Positions 44,674 to 55,099 of a stretch of DNA of 64,000 nucleotides are shown piece by piece. The notes under the pieces are model-generated. The model made no database searches and was not told the origin of the DNA. It worked only from the letters and a program-made list of their open reading frames with translations. The stretch is from Venturia oleaginea. Lineage: Eukaryota; Ascomycota; Dothideomycetes; Venturiales; Venturiaceae. The stretch is taken from positions 496,001 to 560,000 of the forward strand of contig JABMLP010000004.1 of the NCBI GenBank assembly GCA_013176395.1, given 5' to 3'. Every line of letters begins with the position of its first letter. Within the stretch, counting starts at the first letter, position 1. Position numbers and translations under genes: made by a program.

Positions 44674-44687
44674 GTTATGAGCCCGGC
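44674..44687 (+). promoter_or_regulatory. Primer-binding site matching the anticodon arm of initiator tRNA-Met
   Basis: GTTATGAGCCCGGC directly after the LTR is complementary to GCCGGGCTCATAAC, the anticodon stem-loop of a eukaryotic initiator methionine tRNA (CAT anticodon inside). Drosophila copia is known to prime from such a half-tRNA. Confidence 0.65.
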
Positions 44688-44867
44688 TTGCCTACCCTCG
44701 TAAACACACCTTACCCTTCCTGGTTTCACCGCCGTGTATTGATACAACCCCCTCTATCAAACCCCATACACGCTAGTCCCATTAAGCCCATCTTTCAGTG
44801 TTTACAACGATTCTGCCATCGATCCAACATCCTCTCGGAATATACGAAAAGATCCCCACCCACCACC

Positions 44868-46538
44868 ATGACGATGTCAGCTGCATTAGCATCGTCAAAG
44901 CTCAAGGGAGACTCCCTTGAAATCTTCCTTTCGGACCTTACAAAGTGGAACGCCTTCCGCGATTGGATTCGTCAAATAGCAATTACCGACAATCTTTGGG
45001 AATACATTGATCCAGATTTTGAGCCCAAACCTATTGCTCTTACTCCATCTCAGCAAGCCCAGAACCCTCCCCCTGCTCAAGCCTATACAGAGCAACCTCT
45101 GTTGTACCTCCGAAGGGCCCCACTACCCGTCGACGTTGGCCTTACGCCAGCAACAATTGGCATTCCTGACAACGCGGCAAAACGGTGGGAATTTGAGTAC
45201 GAATTGGGTGTTTTCAAGATTGAAAAAGTTGAGCACGACTTGAAAGTTAAGGCAATGAAGGAGCTGAAAAACAAAATCTACGCCAACGTCTCCGCTGCAT
45301 ACGCAGGACATCTTACTGATTGCAACACAGTTCAGGAGATCATGGCATCTTTGAAGGAGCATGTTTGCCCTACTGATCGCGCCCTCAAAATTGAGGTTCG
45401 CCGCGAATATCAGTACCTTAACTCCATTGGTCCCAAAGGCAGCGACGTCGATACTTGGATTAACAAATGGGTGTTCACCCATGGTCAAGCAGTCAAACTA
45501 AATCTTGGTCAGGTTGAAGATGAACAGCCTATCTTTGACTTCATCACAGCAGTTCGCCGGTATGATAGCCACTGGGCTGACCTTCAAGAAGCCTTCATGA
45601 ACAACCTCCTCTCCGACGGCCTAGACCTCCCTCCAATTGACAAAGTAGTCGCCCGATTCCGCAATACACGACGTCTCAGAGTCGTTGAGCATCGCACACA
45701 TGGTCAAAATTCACCTCTAGCTTCATTTGCTACCTTCCAAGATGAACCTTCTGACACTAAAGCCTCTTCTACCGGCCCACGGGTTCCTCGCACACCAAAG
45801 GAATGTCTCTGCGGAGAAGTCCACTTTTGGAGTGACTGTGACCACATTGTGGAATGTATTCGCCCTCCCTACTGGGTTGAAAATCCGGCAAAGAAAAGTA
45901 AGATTGATGGAGCCATCAAAAAGAACAAGAAGTTGGTAGGCATCATCAAGACAGTGAATGAGAAAGCAGTTAAGAGACTCAAAAACGATGCCTCATTACC
46001 ATCGACTGCGGCACCAGAGCATATCATGGCAAACGCTACGTCTATCCACATCCCTCCCACTGAAGAAGTTGCTGATGTTGAGCCAGTTCATATCAATGCA
46101 TACTACTCTTCAGTGGTAGAAGCCCTGGGTAACCCTATTGCCGCCGCATTCTCGTCTCAAATCACCATCCATTCCAATATCTGGTATCTTGATTCAGCTT
46201 CCTCTCATCACGTCACCAACAGCCTTCAGTATTACACGACCGAATCCACCATGCCAATAGGATCGACTATCACCTCCGGCACTGGTCTTTCTCACGTTGT
46301 ATCTAAGGGCACTGTCAAACTGCCGGTTACTACGCCAAATGGTCCCAGCTTCCTGGTGCTATCTGGGGTTATCTATGCTCCAGGCTTCAGCACAAATCTT
46401 ATCTCTCTCTCTATCTTGATTGACAAAGGTTTTGATGTCAATCTTCGCCTCAATCGCATCACCAAGAACGACAAACCACTCATTATCTTTCAGAGAGAAG
46501 GCCCAATGTGGGTCATCGCCAGGGAATCCTCAAGCTGA
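44868..46538 (+). CDS. Gag-protease of the copia element
   Basis: From the ATG at 44868 the frame gives 556 residues. The Gag part has KWNAFRDWIRQIAITDNLWE and a Cys/His cluster CLCGEVHFWSDCDHIVEC in place of a canonical knuckle. The aspartic protease is WYLDSASSHHVTNS with the family DSxxxxH pattern (D-S-A rather than D-S-G). The frame stops at TGA 46536-46538, followed by CTA. The same frame is open again straight after it into the integrase. Confidence 0.85.
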   Translation: MTMSAALASSKLKGDSLEIFLSDLTKWNAFRDWIRQIAITDNLWEYIDPDFEPKPIALTPSQQAQNPPPAQAYTEQPLLYLRRAPLPVDVGLTPATIGIPDNAAKRWEFEYELGVFKIEKVEHDLKVKAMKELKNKIYANVSAAYAGHLTDCNTVQEIMASLKEHVCPTDRALKIEVRREYQYLNSIGPKGSDVDTWINKWVFTHGQAVKLNLGQVEDEQPIFDFITAVRRYDSHWADLQEAFMNNLLSDGLDLPPIDKVVARFRNTRRLRVVEHRTHGQNSPLASFATFQDEPSDTKASSTGPRVPRTPKECLCGEVHFWSDCDHIVECIRPPYWVENPAKKSKIDGAIKKNKKLVGIIKTVNEKAVKRLKNDASLPSTAAPEHIMANATSIHIPPTEEVADVEPVHINAYYSSVVEALGNPIAAAFSSQITIHSNIWYLDSASSHHVTNSLQYYTTESTMPIGSTITSGTGLSHVVSKGTVKLPVTTPNGPSFLVLSGVIYAPGFSTNLISLSILIDKGFDVNLRLNRITKNDKPLIIFQREGPMWVIARESSS

Positions 46539-47585
46539 CTATCCGCCATCACATCACCTGATACTGCGTTACCGACATGTTATCCCAATGACACTCCAGC
46601 CGATTTCGAGACAACTGCTCTCACTACTGGCTTCAAAGGTGTTGCTGCTGCAGCTCTAGCCTCACAAACAACACAATCTCGACCGCCAAAGAAAGCAACA
46701 GCTCTTGAATGGCATGAGATGCTTGGTCACGTTTCTCCTGCGGCGTTGACAAAACTACAAGCAAATACCACAGGTGTACACATCACAACCAACAACCACA
46801 AGCCACATCATGCCAAATGTGAGTCCTGCTCCTTAGCCAAGGGTCAAAGAAAGGTCTCAAGACGTTTTGGGCATACTGATGTTGCTGTTGGACTCCCATT
46901 TGAGAGGGTGTCAGTAGATATGGTCCATCATGGAATCTCTATTGACCACAATCGCTACTCAACTCATCTGGTATGTGATACGTTCGGCTACCATATAGTC
47001 ACCAATCACTGGGAAGAGCACCAATCTGTTGACGCAATCATCGAGTTTGTAATGCTCATTGAGTCAATGGGTTACAAGATCCGATTCCTTCAAACTGATG
47101 ATTTCAGATCTCAACGCCTCAATTCATTCCTTGCTCAACACGGCATCAAAAGAGAATCCTCTGCAGCACACACTCAAGCCCAAAATGGAGGGGCTGAGAA
47201 AGCAGGACATTTTCTCTGCCGTATCGCTCGTTCAATGATAATACACGCAAAACTCCCACACAATCTCTGGTCCGATGCCGTTAAATGTGCAGCATATCTG
47301 TTCAATCTTTGGCCAACTCGGCGCCTTGGATGGAAAACGCCCTACGAATGCATCACTGGCCGTAAACCAAATCTTGCACATCTTGAAATCTTTGGCTGCA
47401 GAGCCTATCCTCTACGGTATCGCCTCGCTAAACTCGACAAAATGGAACCTCGCACCCATATTGGTTACCTTGTCGGCTACGATTCATCAAACATCTTCAG
47501 AATCTGGGTTCCTTCTCAAAAGAGAGTGGTCAGAAGCCGAGATGTTACCTTTGACTCCACCAAGTTCTACAAACCTTCCGAAGTA
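46539..47585 (+). pseudogene. Integrase part of copia pol, cut off before reverse transcriptase
   Basis: In frame with gag beyond the TGA. It has the pre-integrase finger (HEMLGHVSPAALTKL, then HAKCESCSLAKGQ), then the integrase core with D, D and E: RVSVDMVHHG, RFLQTDDFRS and QAQNGGAEKAGHF. The usual C-terminal GKR-like region is present (HIGYLVGYDSSNIFRIWVPS). At about 47585 the sequence jumps into the middle of reverse transcriptase in another frame. Confidence 0.85.
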
Positions 47586-48118
47586 TTGCTGCTTTCGGAC
47601 TCGACATGTGGCAATACGATATTGTCAATGCATACATCAATGCCAACGTTAACGAGACTGTGTACGTCAGGTATCCTGACGGCTTCCCAGGCAATGGTGT
47701 CTTGTTACTCCTCCGTGCATTATACGGACTTCGCCAATCACCTCTTCTTTGGCAACGTAACTTCAGCGAAACCCTCGAATCTTTTGGCCTTACTCCTATG
47801 CCAGGAATTCCATGTCTCTTTGAGAAACAAGACTTGCTGGTATTCTTCTTTGTGGATGACATTATTGTCGCTTGTCATCCAAGATCTCGTCACCTCGTTA
47901 CTGAATTCGAAGCCAAACTCAGATCTCGGTATGCTATCAAACAGATAGGCCTCCCTGAGTACTTCCTTGGTATCCGCATTCTACGCAACTTTGAGGCCAA
48001 AACCATCAGTCTCTTGCAGGATGCATACATCGAAAAGATTACCAATCGCTTCAATCTAACATCACGAAAAGCCGTCTCTTCACCGATGCCTAAATGTTCC
48101 TCTTACACCACGTCTTGA
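47586..48118 (+). pseudogene. Reverse transcriptase fragment of copia pol
   Basis: Starts inside the domain at AAFGLDMWQYDIVNAYINAN; the N-terminal fingers are missing. Later motifs are present: YPDGFPGNGVLLLLRALYGL, then LVFFFVDDIIVACHPRSRH with the FVDD active site, and YFLGIRI. A frame change follows at about 48118. Confidence 0.85.
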
Positions 48119-48909
48119 TAAGGCCTCTCCGCAGTTCATCTTTGCCTATCAACAGAAGGTTGGATCTATCAACTTCGCAGCCACAATCACAAGACCCGAC
48201 ATCGCCAAATCAGTCTCTCTCCTTTCAGAACATCTGCAAAACCCCAGCCAGCAGTGCTCTGACGCCGCAGACCAAGTCATCATCTATCTATATCACTCTC
48301 GGTACCTCTCAATTCAGTTCAATGGCCTCAAAACTGAGAACGTCTTTTCATGTCATTCTGATGCATCTTTCGCCGATGATATCGCCACCCGCCAGCAGCA
48401 GTGAAGGCTTCACGTTCAGCCTTTACGGTGGGCTTATTGACTGGAGAGCCACCAAACAAAAAACAGTATCAACTTCTACCACTGAAGCTGAACTCCTCGC
48501 TCTTTCTGGAGCTTCACGCGAAATGATGTGGTGGAACCGCTTCTTTGAAGCTATCAGATTTAACCCTCAAGAGCCTACAATCATCCACTGCGACAACCAG
48601 CAGACAGTCAAACTAATGAACCATGAATCTCCAAAACTAGTCACTCGGTTACGTCACGTCGACATCCACCAAATGTGGCTCCGCCAACAGGTTCAAGCCT
48701 CTCTCATTATTGTTATCTGGATATCCACTGCTATGATGATCGCTGATGGAATGACGAAAATCCTGAGCCCTCAACAACATCAAAACTTCTTATCTCAACT
48801 CAATATGGTTGACGTCGAGCACGTCATCAAGGTATTGGCAAAATCACCTCCAACAACCACACCAAAACCAGCCAATCAGGCTTCACCAAACCTCAACACC
48901 AAGGACTGA
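48119..48909 (+). pseudogene. RNase H part of copia pol, with frame changes
   Basis: The connection region (FAYQQKVGSINFAATITRPD, then SDASFADDIATR) is in one frame up to a stop near 48400. The rest is in another frame from about 48405: FTFSLYGGLIDWRATKQKTV, STSTTEAELLALSGASRE, IIHCDNQQTVKL and RHVDIHQMWLR. Together these are the copia RNase H with its conserved acidic residues, broken at least twice. Confidence 0.85.
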
Positions 48910-48963
48910 AGTATCACCACTTGTCTATGTCATGTCAGGCCTGAGGCTAGCCCTGAGAGGGTG

Positions 48964-49171
48964 TGTTAGATGATACAGCCGCTGTTGGATGATACCACAA
49001 TTTCAGTTAGCCGCGAAGTGGATATCGGTGGCATACAGCCGTCGGAATCATGTACCCGTCTTTTGATTTCAAAGCAATCACATCTGTATAACTATCGCTC
49101 GGTCACCGGTTCATTATGAACCTCATGCAATCCTTAATCCTCCTCATCTTTTCACTGTGTATCATTAAAGA
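48964..49171 (+). repeat. 3' LTR of the copia element
   Basis: The copy of 44466-44673, ending TATCATTAAAGA. Preceded by the purine-rich CTGAGAGGGTG. Confidence 0.93.
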
Positions 49172-50461
49172 GAATCTTTCCGTTTCGCGTATCCCTCGTA
49201 CGTACACGATCCGCAGATTTCAATCGTCCACACGAAATATATAGAGCTCTTTCTTCTCGTTACGAGATTGCGGGACCATTTGCAGTCTTGCAAGCAGCTC
49301 TTCCCGATCAATTGGCTGCGTCAGTGGCGCCTCTTCGACGAGCAAAGGTGAAGGCCAGAGCTCGAATGCAGAGGTATCGAGAGCGCAGAGCTCTTCTTCA
49401 CTGGATCGAGCGATTCTCTTCCTGATACTGCTCGGCAATCCCGCGTTCGACTTGTTTGATTATGCGTCTGTAGAGATGACCCGGTCGAGCTCTTTGTAAG
49501 GCATCAGATTTGATGAGGATTTCGACAAGCCAATGAGCCTTAACAAGATGAAGGTATTGCTGCACAATTTGGTCTCCCAGGCCTCTGCTTGACAAGACTG
49601 TGCTTTGTCTGTAATGTAGTGTCATGAGTTCAATGCCTTCTTCGAGTGGTATTTTGCTTGGATGAGTTATTTTCACGTTTTGGTTTCGAAGCAGTGCGTT
49701 ACGAAACTGCATGTCGAGGTGGAACGGTATAGCAGGGAGCTTGAATTTCATCGTCAGACCAACGTGCTCAGTCAAGATTTCAAGAATATCGTAAGTATTC
49801 GCAACCATGTCCGAGTCCAATCGCATTCTCACGGGCTCGATGAAAAGTGCTATTTTGTCTGTGTGGGCCTGAATGCGTCTGCGCAGATCGTCGATCTGCC
49901 CTTGAGTCGAAGAAGCCCAAAAGGCATTGTCCTGGATCGTGCCTTTCTTTCCATCTAGTTTAATGTGCGCCTGCAAGATTTTCTCACACTCACGAAGAGT
50001 CTGGGGAAAATTGCCAATTAACCTGTCGGCTTCCTGTTTGAGAACTGCTTGTTGTTGCGGTGCATCAAGAATGTGCGTATCGGAACTGACATGGCCAACC
50101 AGCGGTTCGAAGGCGTTTCGAAAGTGCTTCAGCTGTTGCTCCAGATCTTCCATCCCCCCTTTGAATTCAAGGTATCGGACCTGCGCATTGTTCACAGGAT
50201 CAAAGCAATTGTTGCGTATCCAGTTGATGAGTTCCAGTGCCTTGATAACATCGCCGAAGGAAACTGGAGAAGGCATGCTCTCGGATAGCAAAGCTAAGCT
50301 CAGAAGTGTCGCAAGGGTACTAAGGTCGTCTGGTCCTTTGGAGAGTAGGCAATTCACAAGTCGACCCCACCGCAATGGCCTCTCAGCGGGCCAAAGACCA
50401 AATCTGCCAGGAATGTGTCAAACTCGACTCTCAAGTGCAAGAATAAAATGTGAGGACTAAC

Positions 50462-51026
50462 CTTCGTTTCCTCTTCAAGGGTCACCTAGCCAAGTAAGAA
50501 ACTGGTTGCGGATTAAGGGACTGAGTATGTAGTTCCAGCAAAGGTCGAAGAATAACACCGCAGACCGTTTGAGCTGCTGGAATCATTACCGCATGCGACA
50601 GCCTGCTCGTGTGACCGAGTGCCTGCTGGTGTCAGCTGTCTTCCAGTAAGTAATTGTACGCAGCCTCCACTGCTCAGTCGTTTTCCGGAATGCAGCGAAC
50701 TGTCGCCACCATGATAAATGATAGGCTGCCCAATCGTATAGTGAAACTGAAAAGCAGCTTGCCGTCGGAAGCGATATCTCCTAAGAACCTAAGAAATCGC
50801 TCGCTTGTCTCCCTGCATGAACCGAGGTGGACTTCCAATCATGCGCAAGGCTGAGAATGCCTTACATACAGACAGAGGCAAGGTCTTGTGAGGCGGAGCC
50901 TTGTGGAACCACTTGGAAAGATGGTCTTACAAGCTTTAGATTAGTAGTCATGGTCGGCCATATGTCTTCACACAAGGCTGTAAAAGCTGAGATCATTCCC
51001 CCACCAGCTGAGCAGCATCAGATATA
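50462..51026. other. Divergent upstream region, no gene seen
   Basis: Probably contains the missing first exon of the split host gene on the minus strand and the promoter of the permease on the plus strand. I cannot place either precisely. Confidence 0.35.
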
Positions 51027-53028
51027 ATGGCTTCTCATCCAAAATCAATCGAAAGCGTTTTAGAATGCTCCGTCAACCCAGACACATCAGATAGACATGA
51101 TGCTATCACTGACGTACAACGGCTTGAGCAGGTAAAGGCAGCCTACAACGAAGCAAAGCAGGTAGTTTCTCCCCAATGTGCCAATCTTCGCGAGTTTCAC
51201 TCATATACTACAGCGATTTGATCTTGCCCCAACCACAACGCAGCTCCTGGGGGCCTTCGACGTTTTTTGCCTCGTGATGAACCGCACTATCGGTTCGGGA
51301 ATCTTGACAGTGCCGCCAAAGGTCCTCTCAGGGACAGGGAGCGTTGGTGCATCTTTGCTGTTGTGGCTTGCTGGTGGCATCATCATTCTCTGTGCCGTTT
51401 TGAGCTGGCTTGAACTTGGCTTGACCATTCCAATGCACACTGTTTATGAGAATGGTCAGCCCGTAAAGCGCTCGGCTCCGCGCAGTGGAGGAGAGAAAAA
51501 CTACGTACGTTGTGTTAGAGATATTTTTATCTTGAATCAAGGCTGATGATCATTAGCTCGAGTACATCTACAAGAAGCCCAAATTCTTCATGACGTCGAT
51601 GTTCGGCATCATGTTCATTGTTTCCGGAACCCTCGCAGGCAACGCGGTCGCGTTTGGAATCTATGTCATGATAGCCGCAGGAAATGATCCCATAAATAAA
51701 AGCGACAACAGCTACCAGAAGGCAGCTGTCATTGGCCTGGCCATTTCGGTCATGACAATCTGCTGCTTGTTCCATGCGATCTCACGCCGTGTAGAATTCT
51801 TATCAACAACATGTTTGCTATCATCAAGGTCGGCATTTTGGCGGCCATAGCCATTGTCGGCTTTGTCCATGCTGGTGGGAAATATTTACGCAGTCCAGGG
51901 GGCGCATCCTCTTCCACGGCCTTCGATATTACTATGGCGAAGATCGATAACGCCCCAGAGATAAACTTTGGGTCGGACTCCTTCCAGTCGACAGGGGGTG
52001 TGAGCAATTTCGTACAGTCTTTACTGTTTGCGATCTATGCTTTCATTGGATTCGATCAACCATTCTACGTCTTGAGCGAAGTAGCCAAGCCTAAGGAGGT
52101 GTTTCCAAGAGTAGCCATTATCGCCATGCTGACAACAATAGTGCTGTACATGCTGGTAAATATCAGCTACATGTGTGTGATTCCCAAGGAATCGTATACC
52201 CAAGTCACAGGCACCACCATTGACATGGCGACTGCCTTCTTCTACGACTTGTTCGGGCCCGGGGCTGCACCTCGCACGATGGCAGGCTTGGTTTCCTTCT
52301 CCATCTTGGGAAATATTCTTGTCTTGACCTTCACAGCAGCCAGGGTGACACAAGAGATTGCCAAGGAAGGGATCCTGCCATTTCCTCTGTTCTTCGTGAC
52401 TGGAAAGACAACTCCGTGGGCGCGATTTCGAAACCGATCCAGAGAAACTGCTTTGGATCGAATAGACCCGGAGAACCATCCTGAAGAAACACCGATGGCG
52501 GCCCTTGCCCTGCACTGGTTCTTTTCCATCTTTATGATACTCGTCACAGCAATGCTCAAGCCGTCCACACAGTACTCCTTCCTCGTTACGCTGTACAGCT
52601 ACGTCAACGTTGCGGTGATGGGCCTGTTGACGGGAGGTGGTCTGTTATATTTGAAAGTCGATTCTTGGGTGAGAAAAGAGAAAGGCCACAATTGGTATGA
52701 CAAAGTGCAATGGACACCTTGGCTCGACCCTTTGCCCGCTATCATCTACGCCTTCTCGATGGCTTTCCTGCTCTTCGCATCATTCGTAAAGCCAGCCGCT
52801 GAATCGGTGTTTTCGGACAAGGTGTCCGGGTATAAATGGTTTCTGATTCCTGCGGTAGGACTCTCAAGCTTGGTGTGCGGTGCGGTGTGGTGGTTTGGGC
52901 TAGAAATCGGCCAGTACAGAGGCAGGTATAGGATTGAGGTTACAAGGACGCCGTTTCTAGAGCGTGATGGTGACGGCAATCACGTGCAGAAGGTTGAGCT
53001 GGTCGAGCATGGGAAATCGTTTAGGTAA
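51027..53028 (+). CDS. Amino-acid permease (MUP1/LAT-like) with a one-base frameshift
   Basis: Exons 51027-51161, 51214-51504 and 51557-53028; introns have GTAGTT and GTACGT donors. Landmarks are LLGAFDVFCLVMNRTIGSGI, the permease signature near TM1, then LEYIYKKPKFFMTSMFGIMF, VGFVHAGGKYLRS and a FIGFDQPFYVLSEVAKPKEV block. About twelve hydrophobic segments fit the APC superfamily, closest in feel to fungal methionine/large neutral amino-acid permeases. At about 51794 (after HAISRRV) one base is missing: the first frame ends in CLLSSRSAFWRP, and the true continuation, ILINNMFAIIKVGILAAIA, is in the next frame. Exon lengths sum to 3n-1. It is either a recent pseudogene or an assembly error. 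Confidence 0.8.
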
Positions 53029-53639
53029 GCGGGAGGTATACGGATGCGTCAAATAGAGTCGTGTGTATGATGTTTGGCGAACATACGTCGTGCTCTTGTA
53101 CATATCCATCATGTCAGCACTCAATACTCCATGAAGATGATAACGAGAACACACCTTAGCATAGCCTCCGAGTCGAGCACATTCCCCACATTAGAAACTA
53201 CTTTGTCTCTCAGTAGGTCGCGGATCAGCACACACATAGTCTGATAAGGAAGTAGAATATAGCAATATATGCCTTTAAATGCTTCTCTCCAGGGAGTCTC
53301 CAATGTCTAAGACATATTTTTGCAGCCAAGGAGTCTATGAGTAGTGTCGAATCTATATACGTCTTCGATCCAATGCCCGCGCATCGCTGATGTGGCATCA
53401 GCGACCGGTTATCACACAAAATCACAGCTTTTGTTTTATGCCACACTTCACCCAATAACGCCTTTTTGCCTGAGAACGGATGTTCTACGCTTGATGTAGA
53501 AAACCCGAAGAGCGGGGAGAAGAAAATGTCGGAAACCTGAGGAGCAGGGATTTGTAACAGAAAATACGCTTGAACGCAGCAGGAGAATGGAAGTGGGCCG
53601 CCATTGCCTTGGGGAGTCGGATGGGGTTGCCGGGATAGC
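53029..53639. other. Convergent 3' flanks, no gene seen
   Basis: Lies between the permease (plus) and the UPS2-like gene (minus). No supportable frame. Confidence 0.45.
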
Positions 53640-54271
53640 TCAAGCGGCCTGGGCCGCCATTTGAACTTTTTCCCTCTCTTCCCGGAAAACCTCTCTCGCC
53701 CTCTCTAAAACCATTTCAAAGCCCTCTCTCCCCTTAGCAGCATTTTCTCTAAATCTCTGGATGCTGAATGCCTCAATCTTGTTTTTGATGTTTTGCCAAC
53801 CTCCGCAGAGTGCAGTTATCTTGGCGGTTTGATGAAATTGTGTGCTCGATACTGTATTGTGCGGCGATGGTGTGTACGTGACTGTCTCCCGGACTGATAA
53901 CAAATCTGACCAGGTCATGTTTTGAGAGCAAAGGGTCAGCTTCTTGGATACAGGGTCGACGTAGGAGACTTCATATACGATGGATTGTTCTTGGCTGCCG
54001 AGGATGGCCGTGAGCCATCTTGGTGCTGATTGTTGGCATGTTATCAGTCTTTCAGTCCGGAGCTGTGTTTTTGGTATTAGCAGTGTATCGCAGTTGTGCA
54101 CATTGAGTCTTATCTTACAATACCAGTGGATGCATCGATATGCCGCGAGAGCGTATCAACAGCTATCACGTGTGTGCTCTTCTCGTTCCATGGGGAGTAC
54201 TTCTGCCAGTTGGCCGTCGAAACGTGTTCCCAGTCATAGTCAAAGTGCGACGTGCTTGAGAAGACCTTCAT
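53640..54271 (-). CDS. Ups2-like PRELI/MSF1-domain protein
   Basis: Exons 54119-54271 and 53640-54062, with intron 54063-54118 (GTAAGA...ACACAG), give 191 residues. The PRELI/MSF1 domain is nearly full length: [20 protein letters not shown], then [57 protein letters not shown] and [20 protein letters not shown]. The N-terminus and THVIAVD resemble yeast Ups2 more than Ups1. Ups2-Mdm35 moves phosphatidylserine across the mitochondrial intermembrane space. The second exon alone would start in the middle of the domain, so the first exon is essential. Confidence 0.87.
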
Positions 54272-55099
54272 TATGGGTGTCGTGGGACGAGGTGATTGTC
54301 CGAGGAGATGAAATGCCGCAGTCGGAGTGAGTGAAGGCGCGGTGAGATAACGCGCCTGTGGTCGTGTGCGTAAGACGGCGGAGGGCAGGGCTGAGTCAAT
54401 GGATTGTTCTGACGATGAGTAATGCTGTCTGGAGTATTGGTGGGTGGTGTTGGTTGTGAAGGGAAAAGTTGTGGTGGAAGATTGGGTTGAAGGTTTCAGT
54501 TTCAGGCCGTGACTCTAATGCACTTTTCCGACGAGCCGGCCAACAAGCGCCAGGCAGGGTCTTTTGTCTTTAGAGTTTTGGCCGCAGGTTGTTCGCCACT
54601 TCGCTTCCATTCCGTGATCTTCTCCGCTTCCGACCAATTCTCGTCATACAGCGATCATCCCAACAACCTCCGCCAATGACAATAAAGGCAACTCGAGATC
54701 TTTGTGCCCTCTCAAGCTGAGTCTCATCGCGGACCTCGATATAACAATGTCCAAGCCCGAATAACGAATAACAATGTATAACCCAATGACAGAAAACGCG
54801 ACAACTCTATTCCCTCTCACCGATAAGATGAGCCTAGAGCAACTACTGGTTGAGGATGAGCGGCGGTGAGGATGCAGCCATTGCACTGTACATTTATCGA
54901 TAAAGGCTTGTGGAGAAGTGCTCGCAAGGAGTCAACTCAACCCAGACGGGGACTGTCTTGATTCAAAATTTGGCATCTAGCTATGCCTCCAGAAATAACG
55001 CTATGAAAGCTCTCAGAAACCCAAATGGAGAGCTCAACCATGGTATCAATACGCGTGCGAGTCAATGACCCAAAAACTCCCGAGGTCCCCTTTCCAATT
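54272..55099. other. Promoter of the UPS2-like gene and 3' flank of RAD52, no gene seen
   Basis: Only short frames without motifs on either strand. Confidence 0.45.

Larger units (their letters stand above)
44466..49171 (+). mobile_element. Ty1/copia LTR retrotransposon, internally deleted
   Basis: The element is 4,706 bp with 208-bp LTRs that differ at one position and a perfect 5-bp target duplication GAATC (44461-44465 and 49172-49176). The order protease-integrase-reverse transcriptase-RNase H is the copia order. It is non-autonomous: one TGA after protease, a deletion removing the front of the reverse transcriptase, and two frame changes before RNase H. Confidence 0.95.
43341..50404 (-). 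pseudogene. Host gene of unknown function split by the copia element and carrying other lesions
   Basis: Downstream part: exons 43341-43885 and 43938-44465, with intron 43886-43937 (GTGAGT...CTCTAG). Upstream part: 49172-50404, with an intron at 50405-50461 leading to an unplaced earlier exon. Removing the copia element and one copy of its GAATC duplication joins the frame exactly: IVYVRGIRETE-RFFNLLTDSMM. The protein has an N-terminal helical region (LINWIRNNCFDPVNNAQVRY, GGMEDLEQQLKHFRNAFEPL) and a later block with TEWNVLMFYGSG and EAQLWEWPTVDL. These are seen in large uncharacterised ascomycete proteins. Two more lesions are a frameshift near 49405 (NRSIQ versus SEEELCALDT) and a TGA at 49220-49222 after YIFRVDD. 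I regard it as dead. Confidence 0.75.

Noticed and set aside
48094..48400. The start of the frame 48094-48909 as a protein
   Set aside because: The first ~100 residues are out of frame with copia pol; only the part after about 48405 is real RNase H sequence.
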